64,000 bases of DNA from Paramacrobiotus metropolitanus. Lineage: Eukaryota; Tardigrada; Eutardigrada; Parachela; Macrobiotidae. This document shows, one piece after another, positions 50,731 to 62,857 of the stretch. The translations under genes were made by a program, and so were the position numbers. A model generated the notes under the pieces. The model saw only the letters and a list, made by a program, of their open reading frames with translations. It did no database searches and was not told the DNA's origin. The stretch lies in contig NW_026570281.1 in the NCBI RefSeq assembly GCF_019649055.1, forward strand, positions 186,001 through 250,000, written 5' to 3'. Position 1 is the stretch's first letter. Each line of letters begins with the position of its first letter.

Positions 50731-52275
50731 AGCTGCTTGCGGGAGCGTGGCCAGATTGTCACTCGTCCTTGTCCCGGTGCACACTATTTCTTTTCGCCTT
50801 ACAATTAGACACTTGAGTCTGTGATTACTGGTTTAGCTTTGTAATGGGCTAACTCTATCCTGTTTTGCGGGATTCCACGTCGTTTTAAATTTTAATGGTG
50901 TGCAGAGGGTAGAACCGCTGCATCGCGATTTAATCATTTAGCTTGGTAAAGGCGAAACGCAGATCAGTTTCTCATTGCAGGTAATAGGAGTCTACGCCCG
51001 ACTCGAGGAAGCGTTTTGCAGTTACAAATTAAGGTCAGCGCTTTCTCTTCTGAGTTTGATTGACCTTTTCTCATAGATGAATCATGAGAGTCTGAGACGC
51101 ATCTGTAGATCAGATCAGATGATCAGTATTAATCTGCAGAGACAAGAGACAGAGAAATTAGAGTCCGTAAACCGCTAAAATAACGGAGCGTAGCGACCGC
51201 TAACTGAGCGGTTCGTCAAGCTCCGCGCAGGTTTTTAGGCCTAATAAACCGCGCTTCGCTAAGCTCCGCTAAATGTCCTAGAACTTTCGTTTCGCGGCAA
51301 ATGCAAATGTTCAAGTTCGCTAAAAATCCCGCTAATTACAGGGAATTTATTGCAATTCTCTAACATTTTTACTGCAATTTCTGACTAATTTTTAAAAATT
51401 TGCCCGTCAGCTTCGCGCGAAACGTTGCTGTTTTTTTGGCTTCTGCTTGCGTCTGCGGAAAGTTCACCTTAATTTTTTTCAAATCGAAACTGATTTTTCT
51501 TCTTTAAAAATTTTCGCTAAGCTTCGCTTAACAGTTCAAAAAAAATTTTCCGTTTTCGCTATTTCGCTGAATGGTTTTGGAAAGCCGCTAAGCTCCGCTG
51601 TTTTACTCCCAAATTTGACTACAGTTACGTTCCGCTAAGTTGGCCAAAAATGTTGAGACTTTCCGCTTCGCTGTGGAAGTCTTAGCGGTTTACGGACTTT
51701 AAGAGAAATACATACTATGTGGACTCTGTAAACGTTTGAATCGTTTGTATGATATTTGAGTCGTTTTAATGGTAGACAGGTAGACCAAAATATTTAATAA
51801 GTCTGTACATCTACAGTAATTGGAGCATGCCATGCCTTGATAATCAGGAGATTTTCTCGGTTTTTTTAAACTGCATCTACTTTGTGCTGTATATAAACAA
51901 CCAACAAAATGTCAGCGAGGCAACAGCCATTTAATAAAAACATCCACCTTAAAGAAATCAACAAATTTCCCTGTAAAATACAGCATGGAAGCGCAGACAT
52001 TCAGAACCGATGGAAGCATGGCTCTTGACAGTTGACACAAACTAATACTGCAACAACAAGCGCACCCTTTGAAAACAGTAACACAGCGGTCGAACAATAT
52101 CGGCATACAAGGCAAAAACGGGTAAAAACCATAGCGCATACTATGGAGCGGAGAATAAGAGATCCAAGGAGATAACAACAGTGACAAACTCTTCCAAAGC
52201 GCGCACGTGAAACGGGCATATGCAGGCAGCTGCTACCAGCCTTCAACAGAAGCCGGCAGCAACCTAACACAGAAC
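50731..52275. other. Intergenic region between convergent NIT2 and ASH2L
   Basis: This is about 1.5 kb, made of the NIT2 3' UTR side, the 537-bp inverted-repeat element at 51162-51698, and the ASH2L 3' UTR side. No coding sequence is supported. Confidence 0.55.
51162..51698. mobile_element. MITE-like element with 17-bp perfect terminal inverted repeats
   Basis: AGTCCGTAAACCGCTAA at 51162-51178 is the exact reverse complement of TTAGCGGTTTACGGACT at 51682-51698. The interior is filled with variants of CGCTAAGCTCCGCT and GCTTCGCT (about 51218, 51262, 51519, 51590, 51662), alternating with T- and A-rich tracts. No open frame of note. A target duplication is not clear: TAG or TTA precedes the left end and TTA follows the right. 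The family is not recognised. Confidence 0.6.
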
Positions 52276-55200
52276 TCAGCTATCAGATTTCGTTTTGCGA
52301 CGTTTGGTCGTTGTTACATCGCTGCAGACGCTATAGAGGATGTCGGATACGGTCTGCTCCACAGCGCTCTCCCACACCCGCTCATTCATCTGAAATAACC
52401 CATCGTCAACGTACAGTTACGGTGTCCAGTGCCCACATATCACAACCACACGTCATTAACGTGTAGCAAAATTAGGAACACTATACTAATCCAATGCAGC
52501 CATACCGGAAGAAACTGCAGAGATGTCGGTGGGTACTGAAACACTGGTCCGAAGTTTAAGGATACTGCAGCATTCTTGTACAGGGAAACCGCCGGGAAGT
52601 ATCGGCCGTTGTTGATGTCCGTAAACGCCGTTCCACAACACTTGCCGTTCTTGAAGAAAATGATCTGCAAACCAGTAAGCTACCTCCTAGGAACCGAACC
52701 GTGCTTTGCCACTTCAACTAATCGTTGCGTTACCTGACTGCCCATCCGTGGCTTAAGAGCAGCAACCTCTCTGGGGATGTCCTCTCTGCTTTCATAGTAG
52801 AAATGGTTTTTGTACTTCACTAGCGGCTGCAACGTACAACAGGTTACACGACCATGGACCATGACTGATGTTAGAACCACGCCTATCCCGACGATAGGGG
52901 AGAAAATGCTAAACATATCACCCACTTCCTGCTTGAAAGAGTCGGGCAGAATCTGGTGCATGTTATCGGCGGGCAGCTCAATGTAACAGCCCAGCACGTC
53001 ACCAGCGGTGTACCCTTCAGAGTAGTGCCGACCCCGGGAGGCGTGGAAGACGGTGCCCTTGCGAGAGCGCCAACTGTAGCCGAAGCGGTCGTAGCCGAGA
53101 GGTGCCTGCAGAGCGGCATGCACAGTACCCCAACCGGCCCGGACGGCCGCGTTGCCAGGGAGGTCCCGCACTGTCAACTCGTAGTACCATCGCCCGCATC
53201 CCACGCTCTGGTTGGCCCGCACACAGGAGTAGCCTTTGTCACCGATCACGCTTAGCCGGTCGTTAGACACTTTCAGCTGCGGTGCTGTTGAAAAAACATC
53301 AAAACAATGCTTACACAGGCGCTAACGATAAATTTTTACTAAAAGCGAAAGAATACACCAACAGCAATCAAAACACATAATTTTTTATTTGCACAGAAAA
53401 AACAGCTACGGCGCACGTTCAGAAACCGAGGTACTGTAGCGAAAAGTCGCCGATAACAGAGCGAGGCGAATGAACAGCGCAAAAAAATGCTGACGAACCG
53501 CTAAGTACGTACCTTGATCCTGGATAGAGAGGGCGATGCGGTCCTCTACGAAGACGCGGTACAAGTGGCCAGGAATGGGCCGACCTTGGGGCCCATGCCA
53601 GGCTTCAGGGTTGTTGATGTAGCTTTCGCTGAGAGAGGATGTCCGGTCGCACTCGGCCAGGATATAACGGAAGTTGGGGTTGGTCGGCAGTTCGTGAGGC
53701 ACGCTGGTAGGGAAGGCCTTGAGGGTAGTTAGCAAGTCTGTCCGGGGCACCGGAAGCGGAGGGGGTGTCGGCACGGGAAGCCGCTTTCTCAGTTGACCCC
53801 GGGAAAGTTTCGGAGAAACTAGAAGCAGCGGGAACAGAGAAACTAGTACTCCAGCACTCCAAGTAACATACTACAGCACTTATCAAGGTCAACCACTAAC
53901 AACTGCTACTTTTTATACGCCGCGGCGGTCGCTCTAACCGTACCTCACGATATGCATGCCTCTTCAGAGTCAGTGCTCTTTCAGAAAATAACAGTACTGC
54001 ATAACCGTATCATGTATTACAAAATTTATTACGAATAGTTTTCCATTTTCAGTGTTTCTGTTAATCAGAAAGAGACAAGTGGCGTCATGCTGCATCTGCG
54101 GCTACGATAATAATTTTCTTTACTGGTAAGTCAGTAACAGCACGCAGAAATATGGTTTATACGCTTACAGAAAAACGTCTACAAACACCTACGGAAGTAA
54201 GGGACACTAATACAGTACAGGAGTAACAATTTTTCAAGTTACCGCACGGTTTACTGCTCTGCTTACCACTGATGCCAGTTCTTTGTTGGTCCAGACCATT
54301 GAGCAATGGTTTGGCGTTACCCGCAGGCAGGGCCGAAGTTGAGGTGGGTGAGGAGATATCGTAGGGATTCAAATGATTTATATCAACCAAAAGGGAATAG
54401 GAGACACCGGCGCGGCCCAGTTCGGCGTGGAAAACGGCGGGGTAGGAGGCCTGCAAGGACAGCCAGAATGTGAGCAGGGATAGTTACGGAGTGCAGTCTG
54501 CAGCAGCGCCGACGCCAGCACATCTGTCGCGTCGCAAAACGCGCAGTACGCGTCTCTGCGTGCTCAACCGCCAGCACAATCCGTTCGTAAATGAACGTAA
54601 AAGTTCGTAAATGAGGCTGACGCCAACTCACCAGCGTCTTGATGATGGTCTCCTGCCACATGCCCTCCGTGCGCGACGCCGCCCCTGTCATCGCGTCCCA
54701 GAATTGGTTGATGAAGGGCAGGATCTGGCGCGCCGCGAAGGACTTATCCGGGAGGCCCTGCGCCGCGGCGTAGTGCGTCAGATTGGCCATGGCGGTGATG
54801 GAGATCTGCAGGTACGTCGGCGGTCGCTCCTTCAGTTCGGAGATGCCCCCGCCCGCCCCGGACCCCCCCGAGGCGGCAGTACACGTGACGCATAGGTAGT
54901 TGTAGCTGAGGCTGAAGGGTATCGTCAGTCTGCAACACACCAATGACTTGTCACTGAATTATGAAGGACCGCAAGTGTTAGGCGAAGAGAAGACAGCGCT
55001 CATCGCACGCACTTGGGTTGGCCGTTGAGGCCTGCCAGCACGTCCTCGCGACTGAACCATCTACTGCAGCTGCCGCACAGATACCGCACGGGGGCCAGAA
55101 ATCTGCAAGGCAACCAACGCGCATCAGTCTTTCCCATCAGAAATGACAACCACAACAAGCAATATCACGAACGACAGAAAATGCGTGTCGCATCGTTGCA

Positions 55201-55359
55201 ACAGCAACGTCTCACACACTGGGGATCGTAGGGATCGTGCCCGTCCGTTCCGTTGCTCGTTCTGCTGGTGCTGTTAGCATAGGCCGCACCAGACGCGGAA
55301 TGCTTGTCCTTGCTGGCAGCTGTGTGCTCTTCTGCCGCAGAATCTCCCCCCGACGACAT
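52276..55359 (-). CDS. ASH2L: ASH2L homologue, SPRY subunit of COMPASS/MLL H3K4 methyltransferase
   Basis: Nuclear core subunit (WRAD) that with RBBP5 activates MLL/SET1 H3K4 methylation. Exons: 55359-55220, 55102-55013, 54929-54632, 54450-54267, 53818-53513, 53284-52926, 52826-52734, 52664-52506 and 52389-52276, 580 residues. The N-terminal zinc finger reads LCGSCSRWF then LCVTC. The winged helix contains MANLTHYAAA and FINQFWDAM, and a basic linker reads RGQLRKR. SPRY motifs are NFRYILAE, GRPIPGHLYR, KVSNDRLSVIGDKGYSCVRA, WYYELTVRDLPG, APLGYDRFGYSWRSRKGTVFH, HYSEGYTAGDVLGCYIELP, IIFFKNGK, YFPAVSLYKNAAVSLNFGP and ESAVEQTVSDILY. It ends in a basic KRRKTK tail. The 99-nt intron 52925-52827 is in frame without a stop. 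The first exon's donor (GTGTGT) was chosen for phase and is the weakest junction. Divergent from TMEM254. Confidence 0.92.
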
Positions 55360-55927
55360 CGTTCAAACAGTAAAAAACCCAAGCCTTTGGCGATTGTGTA
55401 CACCTCACATTCAACCGGATTCGGAAGCGCTGAAGCAAAACCAGCCCGAAACCTGCAACTAAGGGCTATACCAAGACCACCACAAAAGCTAGGTAATTGC
55501 AAATCAATTCAGAGATCCTCAGAGAGATGTCAAAATTATAAATTGGATAATAAGCATCATAATATTCACCAAATTTTGCGATGAAATGATAAATCATAAA
55601 CTCAGCGACCGAGACCTACATGCGTCCTTTTGCGGCAGGGCAACCGCCATTAGAAGACAGTTTGAGAAAACCATCAAGCCACCGGAAGTCAGTTCCCTTT
55701 CCGTTTTCCTATTGCCAGTTTTCAGATTTGTTTGGAGAAACTTTGGAGTGCCGAAAAAAATTAATCATGTTTTGAATCGCGGAATATGAGATATTTTACT
55801 ATCCGTTAAGTTTGTTTTGCGACTGTTTAGAAGCGACATCTTGACATCAGCCAAACGCTAACCTTAGATTATTTGCTTGACAAGCTGTGCTGCCAGCGTT
55901 GTTGGGAAATTGTCGTAATTAGTCAAG
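55360..55927. promoter_or_regulatory. Shared upstream region of divergent ASH2L and TMEM254
   Basis: 568 bp separate the two start codons. No TATA/Inr pair is obvious on either strand. Bidirectional promoter use is inferred from spacing alone. Confidence 0.35.
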
Positions 55928-57246
55928 ATGAAGAGGACGTTCTTCCAGATGGCGGAACCACGTTGGATGTAAGTATACGATGGTTTGTGGCCAGTGCCTA
56001 CTGAGTCTTAATAATGTCTGGGCGCTAGTACAGCTTGTCGCTGGTGAGCTGCGTAAACATTTGCAGGCAGAACACCAGTGGACTGGAGCACGTTTTTGCA
56101 GTTTTGCTAATGTTGCCACGCTAAGACGAAGTGATGATCGCTCTGCTTGACAGGTTCACGATTGCGGTGGGACTGGGAATGCTGCTGGTGAGTAAACACT
56201 GTAATCTGACTAAGTCACTAAGCCAAGTTCTCCTTCCTCTGCTCGTCGCAGTGCAGTGATTACGCTGCAACAGTAGTGAAAACAAGGCACTGCTAGTGCT
56301 GTCGTAGCGCTTAGCGGACGTAAACACTAAAGTGAGTTGTCTGATCATTCATCGCTTCCATTGCCTTTGCAGTGGAGCTGGCTGGCTCCGAGCTCCATCC
56401 CGGGACCGTACGGACTGTATTTGGGTCCGGTGGGAATGCTGGGCCGCTTCCTCGGGGAGAACTTCCCCCACATCGTTTCCTCCATGTTAGTCGCGTCACG
56501 CGTCTAAGCTTGATAAAATGTAGTTGAAGAATTGAACTGATAGTGTAATCAGTGCCACAGCGGCCGCGTTCATTGCTGTTTCTAGACTAGCCAATCCTTT
56601 CCGATAAATTATTAAATTCGCTGCTCAGTGGATTACGTAACCTACTGCTCTTTTCTTGGGAACGTACTTTTTTGCGCGGAATAAGCCAGTAGAGTTTTGA
56701 AACTGGAAAGTCTCTGTTTTTAAGCGAAGTGACGGTTATCGCAGTCTCATTAGTTTGGCAAAAAGTGATTTAAGCTGTTTAACAGTACGTATAGTTGGAT
56801 ACCCGCAAGTTTTGACATGCCTGTAATCTTCGCTTGCATTTAACATTATATTACTGTTGTCTTTGCAGAGTGTACGTCGCTACCTTTCTGCATATCGGCG
56901 AGGCGCTATATGCAGCTAAACTATGTTGGTAAGTGACTAAGTGGGCCTCTTTCCAGTGGCTCTTAGCGCCGACAGTTGGTATAATCTGGGGAACGCGGAG
57001 TGCATTCTGCGCTGCATTCGGTTGCATAAACCGCAAGGACACAGACTCCAGTATATTATGCCATGCTCATTAGGGATCTGTTGAGTTTTCTCGGGGCATT
57101 TCAGTCCATTGCACGTGCACAGCTGCGTCTGTGGTTGCAGGGATCAGCGTCTGACCGTCGGCACGTCACTTAAGTGGGTGCTGCAGACCTTCCTCTTCGG
57201 CTTCGCCTCCCTGCGCATTCTCCGCAGCCGGACCCGCACCGCCTGA
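55928..57246 (+). CDS. TMEM254: TMEM254 homologue
   Basis: Small multi-pass membrane protein of unknown function, 117 residues (human about 123). Exons are 55928-55968, 56154-56187, 56373-56485, 56869-56928 and 57141-57246, and every phase agrees. Family blocks are the N-terminal hydrophobic helix MFTIAVGLGMLL, GPVGMLGRFL (like GPLGP in vertebrates), FLHIGEALYAAKLC (like WLIHVGESLYA), then KWVLQTFLFGFASLRIL (like WFLQTFFFGIASL), and a basic C-terminus. Three membrane helices are likely. The exons are too short for simple ORF calling, and the gene is only visible after splicing. Head-to-head with ASH2L. Confidence 0.9.
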
Positions 57247-58843
57247 CGACCTGACCCACGCTTTTCCCCAACCACCCAGATGCATTTGCATCTTGCAGCC
57301 AGCGAGTTCGCCTGCCGGATGTGAAAGTACCAAAGATAGACTATATTTTCCTGTTCCTCACCATGCCCGTAATCATAAGTTGACACGATGTATATGGCGC
57401 TTTATGGAGATTTTTGACTGTTTTATTATGATTTTGCTGTTGATTGTTATACCGTGGTAGATTCGCATCGTGGAATGCAAGTGTACTGACCACAGTCATC
57501 TAGGGCACCCTAATTTTTACTGTTTTAGTGAGTTATTCTGTTGCTGCATTCTGTATTTTTAAACTGTATTGTTCGGGTTTGCTTAGAACGGACTGCGTTA
57601 ACCCTAGTTCAGAATTTGGCTGGTGATCGGGGTAGGAGTGTTGAATAGATTTTGGATTTACCAAGTGATTTCTGGTTAATTTTTGTACTTAAAAACCCTT
57701 GCCATATACTTCTATTGATATTTGTAACGAACAGCTAACCTGTAAGAGCCACAGGTTGAAAGGTCAACAATACCCTGTTAATTCGCTTTGCGCCAGCCAT
57801 CGATTTGGGATGTTGCAGTTGCTCTACTTTGCTGCCAGCTTGCACCTGCTAGCAAACTACTGCAGCACGTACACTACAAGCCGAAATGCATTTTGTTGTA
57901 CCAGCGGTTTCTTTTGTTAAAGATGTAAAAAATGTAACAAGTTTATTATATAGATATGATACGGGGCCTGTGTACGTAGCTAATATACGTAGCCGTGTAA
58001 TAATGAGATCTGATGATTCCGATCAAAGCATACGACGCATGCGAAAAGTGCCTACTTGTACAATACAGATGTATTGTACTTATATCTATATGTTATGTAT
58101 ATCTTTGTAGTGGTAGCTAATAAAAAACGAAGCGGCTGCAAGTGGCATTTAATGCCCTAGCACTTGTTCTGCTGCTGTTGTCGCTTAAACGGCACAAAGT
58201 ACTGGCCTTTATATTTGACGGAGATGGCTGTTGCGCTATTCTGCCGGAAGCGTCGTAGTCGTGTTATGTAGTTTGACCACACGCGCATACTCAGTAAATT
58301 GAGAGATAAACGCGATGCTGTGCTAGTTGTATTAATATGCATGTTATGTCGAGGTCGGAGGATGCCGAAGAGTTTTTGCTTGGTACTCCGCATCTGTTTC
58401 GTTTTGGTCGTTGTTCCGCGGGGACTGTGAGCTTCGCCGGTGACGGGAGTGCTGGACACACTGTACCGATGTCTTACATGTACTGAGCAGGAGCCGCGTC
58501 ACTGCTGCATGCGAACGGGGAAAGGAGAGATGTGCTATATATGATACAACAAAATTATAATTTTATATTATAGCCAATGCGCTCAACCGAATATTTCTGT
58601 CAGGACTTACATTCAGTACATTCCCCTGCAGTTGTTTCTGTTGCCGCCAAGATTACGTGGATCTGGCAATCTGCGTTTTGTTATATTTGTTATCTAGGCC
58701 GGCAGCAGTTGAAGGGTGCTATCCTGTATCAACATTATTAATCAACTGTTAGGGCAACTTCTGCACCCGACAGATCATCCACGTGAACCCGGCCACTGTC
58801 GTTTTCGGGGCATCGGCGCCCATGATCACTCCCCGCTTTTATT
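57247..58843. other. Intergenic region between TMEM254 and cadherin-like gene
   Basis: This is about 1.6 kb, mostly TMEM254 3' UTR and the upstream region of the next gene. A 100-codon basic minus-strand frame at 58157-58459 has no recognisable motif. Nothing else is seen. Confidence 0.5.
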
Positions 58844-61800
58844 ATGGAAGACAAGGCACTTCCCACACTCCTGCTTTGCATTTTGACGCTCCTCCTGGCA
58901 AACGGTGAGAACGGGACAACGCAACGCTACCTCACTTATTAACCGGGGCCGTTGCTGTTATACAAAGTATTCTATCTCGTTATTGCCTACAATACAGCTG
59001 GATATCATCGTGGGTGTGCTGAACTAGGTTTGGCGAATACGCCGAATGGTGTACAATTAACAACGGCAAAGCACTCGTCAGAAATACGCTGACAATGGTA
59101 GAATATGGTCATTTCAGCCATACTAAGGATTGTGTGACCTCTCGCTGCAGGTTCCGTTTGGGGACGTCGCGTGTGGTTCGTGTCATCAGGGATCGGCAGC
59201 TTCCAGAACGAGGTACAGTCATGGAGTGCCAGTACGTACATAGAGAGTATAATAAATTATAGTTATGGACAACCGGACTTTCATAAGTAAAAGGAAAATA
59301 AATCTACCACAATAATTATAATCACAGTTATTCTAACCCAATAAATATCCGTATCGTTATGTATGTGCTATAATGTTTTTATAATCATGCCATTTATGCG
59401 CAGTTGCAATTATAATTCTGCTGATATTGAAAATAAGTACTTACGCTTTCGAAGTATAACAAGAATTTTCAGGACTGCTACTTACATTAAATTTATGATG
59501 CTTAATCTGTGGTATTCAGTACATGTGCGGCAGAGGTAGTGGAAAGCGACATTAATGTATTCAAAATTTTGTGTTTTCACTTGAGATAATTTTTGAATGC
59601 TAAGTGGATGCGGAATGCTTCGACTTCGCGCGGAATAGTTCTACTTATCCGCGCGCGCATTTTACGACCTGAGGAATAGGCAAAATGAGTTCAAAACGGT
59701 TGTAGTCTTCGTCATCCCTGGCGACTTACTCGTTCAACGTCAGTGGGCGGTTGGCTGATGGGGACGCTGGAAGGGGCTTTATCGGGAGAGTGCGGGCGGA
59801 AGCAGACAAAGGGAACCTGTCGATAGCATATGCGCTCAAAGGTACGTTAGGTAAAAGCTGCAACATAGCAAGTATAAAGGGCGCTAGGTACTTGCAAGTA
59901 GAAACTATAAATCAGAATTAAGGTCACATGTGTTTGCTTTTTATTAATCCCTATATTTATATCATAATTATTTTAAATAGTTCGATAAAAGTACAATGTA
60001 CAGAACTGCACATACAGTCACAGAAGTATGCACTTTTAGCTTAAAGCTGTACGGGTATAATAGCGCCATTCGTCTTCCTTGCCTCACTTTATTGAATCAG
60101 TGAAATTCACTGTGCGATAAAGAGGTACACGGAGGATTGATGTATATGTTACGTCTGGTCATAAGTGTTAAATGGAACATTACTAGCACATGTACAGATA
60201 GGTACCTGAGACGGTATTAATATCGGATATGCGGATGTTGGGCAGTATAATACTACAGAGTATATTACGTATATCGTATAATCATTTTTATACTGCTTTG
60301 CAGACAGCGCAGATCAGTCGCCCATACAGTTACTTGTCGACAGTGTCACCGGTGACCTACAAATTCGGCCGGCGCACCTGAGCACCGCTGGCACTCAGCA
60401 GCTAACCTCACCCACATCTGCATCGGCATCTGCAGCGGCTACGGACAGTGTACACTTCTTCGTCACAGCGGAGGAGCGGACATCGGCTCCCGCCGCTGCC
60501 GGCAGTCATCGGCTGATCACGAGTTCGGACGGTGCCGACAAGAAGGACAAAGTTGTAGCAAAAGTAACGCTGATTTTCTCCGGAAACGACACCGGCATGG
60601 ACGGGCTGTCTCCAGTGTTCGATCTTGGTAAATAATGGTACCTAACATTCACCAGTAACGAAAAACGCTGTAAATTGTGGGAAGGTATAATTCAATGATA
60701 ATTACTTTTGTAATTAAAGTATATGCGGAAAGCACGCGGAAAGCAGCATGCATACACATCGCAGAAGTACTGTACATATTAGCAGTGCATGAGTTTTGAT
60801 TGCGCATATACAGCCGTACCGAGCACTGCACTGGTGGGAGACGTCATTGGGCGTGTGGAGTTGGCCAGCAGTGGACGGGGAATTACATACAGCGTCAGCA
60901 GCATCGACGTCCTATCAAAGGACAGCCCAGGGGCTAACAGCACGGCCACCCGCGGCCCTTCCGGCCGCCTCCTGGACATCACGGCTCGCAGTGGTGAAGT
61001 GTACGTCAGTATGTTCCTGGCGGCTTTCAGCCAACAGCGCCTACAGCTGACCGTGGCCGCCAGCGAAGCCGCTGGGCAACGCAAGGCACAGGGCAGCGTG
61101 CGCGTGTGGATATACGACTGCGGGCAGGAAGTGCAGCTAAGCCTGGGCTTGCCGGTCTCCGCGTTGTTGCAGCACGGCTACAGTAACCTGACGCAGCAGC
61201 TCAGCGCCGGATTTGGTTGGCCCCTGGCACTAGGCAGGGTGTCTCTCAACGAAGCCGTAACGCCAGACTCCAAGCGCGAGCGGTAAGTAAAGCAGAAATA
61301 TCTGGGGTTTTCGAAGTTTAGAAGTAGACTGCCGCCCGTAGTGCCGGTGGTCACAAATACCCGCCAGTGGCTGATGCTCATTTGCTCGGGTTTATATACA
61401 AGCGTACCTGTTCTGAATATCTGCGGCATTCTGCGCACAGGACAATTGTCAAGTTGATCTTCCTGGATAAAACGCGCAATCACATCATCAGTCCGAGTGC
61501 AGTGCTGACCGAGTTGGACCGGAACAGTGCGTCCTTCCGCGGGTTGGAGAGGGCTTTGGCGCTGGAGAAAATGCAGGTGGGTGGCTTAGGGCGTTACTAG
61601 GCGTGGCGCCACGGACTGGTAAAGATACAGCTGCACTGAAAAATGCAGTTTGCGCTAGTATTGTTCTGCTCCGGGCCCCGGCAAACTGGGTACTGTGCCG
61701 GACGTAGCCATTTAGAATACGGTATTTCTCGCCCAGATTGCATCATCGCTGTTTCAGGTTAGTGCGCGCAGTCTGCCGGCATGGGAGAACGTTTCGCTGG

Positions 61801-62857
61801 CGGCTATCGTCCTCATCGCCGTCTGCGCCTTCCTGGCGCTGTGTCTGTGTCTCGTAACGGGCATCTTCTGCCACTTGAAGCGCAGGTAGGTGTGGCCGTG
61901 TGAACACACGCAGTTTTTCTTGTGCTGGCGTCGACTGACTACAGAAACATAGTGAACCGAAGAGATCTGTCTCCTTGTCTCGATGACGGGATCCATTAAC
62001 CAACTCGCTTTGTCTGTTTGCTGCTTATGTACTGCATGCATTTGCAGGTATCGTCACGGATATTTTTACAGCAGGCAGCGTATTCCGACGCCACCGACTA
62101 GCAGTGGCAAGTTGCCCGCTTACCGTGCCAAAGGTTCGCTGAGCGCCAGCAGCATGCATTCCCTGCATCCCATTTCCGACCATCCGTCTTTCCAGCCGCC
62201 GGCGTCTGGGCACTACGGAAACGCCTTGCACAACCATGGCTGGGCCAGTTCCCGGACGCCCTCCCTCTCCTCGACCGGTATCGGCGCTGCGTCGATGACG
62301 CCGGCGCCCTACATCTACGGTTCAATTGGCAACCCTCTGGCCTCCTTCCGGTATGTAACACTGGCTCTACTGCGTCACTGAACTTTCGTCCCACCGGTTA
62401 CACTTTTATCTTAAGCTCCTAACATATTGCAATCGTAGCCAAACCATAATTGTATGCATTGTTCGCTCGCAGCAGCAACTACCCGGTGGACATTGGTCCG
62501 AAGCCTGAACGCGGCCGGATGAGCAGCTACGAGGAGCAAGAGATGTCGCTTAGCCTAGCGTCAGATGCCATAAGCTGCAGCGGTCGCCGCAGCGAGGAAG
62601 TGCCCAAACGGCGGACCGCGGTAGACGCCGCTGAAATGGAGACTGACGGCGACGTGGACTGCCTGCCTGCCACCGAGTCTGACCCGCTTAGCCGTATAAC
62701 CCGATCGACAGCAAAGACACGTCCACGCAGTCAGACCGCTTCGCAGTCGCCGGAATCGCAATTGCAAAGGCACCATCGAGCTGCAGCGACCACGGGCCAC
62801 GCGTCCAGTATACATGCGCCCGACACGCCCACTTCCCTGGAACAGACCTATTTTTGA
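58844..62857 (+). CDS. Short cadherin-like single-pass membrane protein
   Basis: Type I adhesion-type protein. Exons are 58844-58904, 59151-59212, 59706-59841, 60304-60627, about 60786-61282, 61441-61576, 61758-61885, 62048-62350 and 62473-62857. Features in order are a signal peptide (LPTLLLCILTLLLANG), cadherin-like repeat 1 (TYSFNVSG, GFIGRVRAEADKGNLSIAYAL, VDSVTGDLQI, HFFVTAEE), repeat 2 (SPVF, YTAVPSTALVGDVIGRVELA, GITYSVSS, GEVYVSMFLA, LQLTVAASE), a membrane-proximal region, a TM helix (VSLAAIVLIAVCAFLALCLCLV) with a basic stop-transfer, and a cytoplasmic tail of about 230 residues rich in S/P/Y (IYGSIGNPLASFR, MSSYEEQEMSLSLASD, C-terminal LEQTYF). Only two repeats make it far shorter than classical or Fat-type cadherins, and calcium motifs are weak. 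The junction between 60627 and about 60786 does not agree in phase with standard splice sites and is unresolved. The other junctions fit. Confidence 0.78.

Noticed and set aside
54744-54938. Alternative frames in the GC-rich ASH2L winged-helix exon
   Set aside because: The ASH2L frame alone shows family motifs and closes with both neighbouring exons.
58157-58459. 100-codon basic minus-strand frame as a small gene
   Set aside because: No recognisable motif, no matching splice sites, and it lies in the likely TMEM254 3' UTR or promoter zone.
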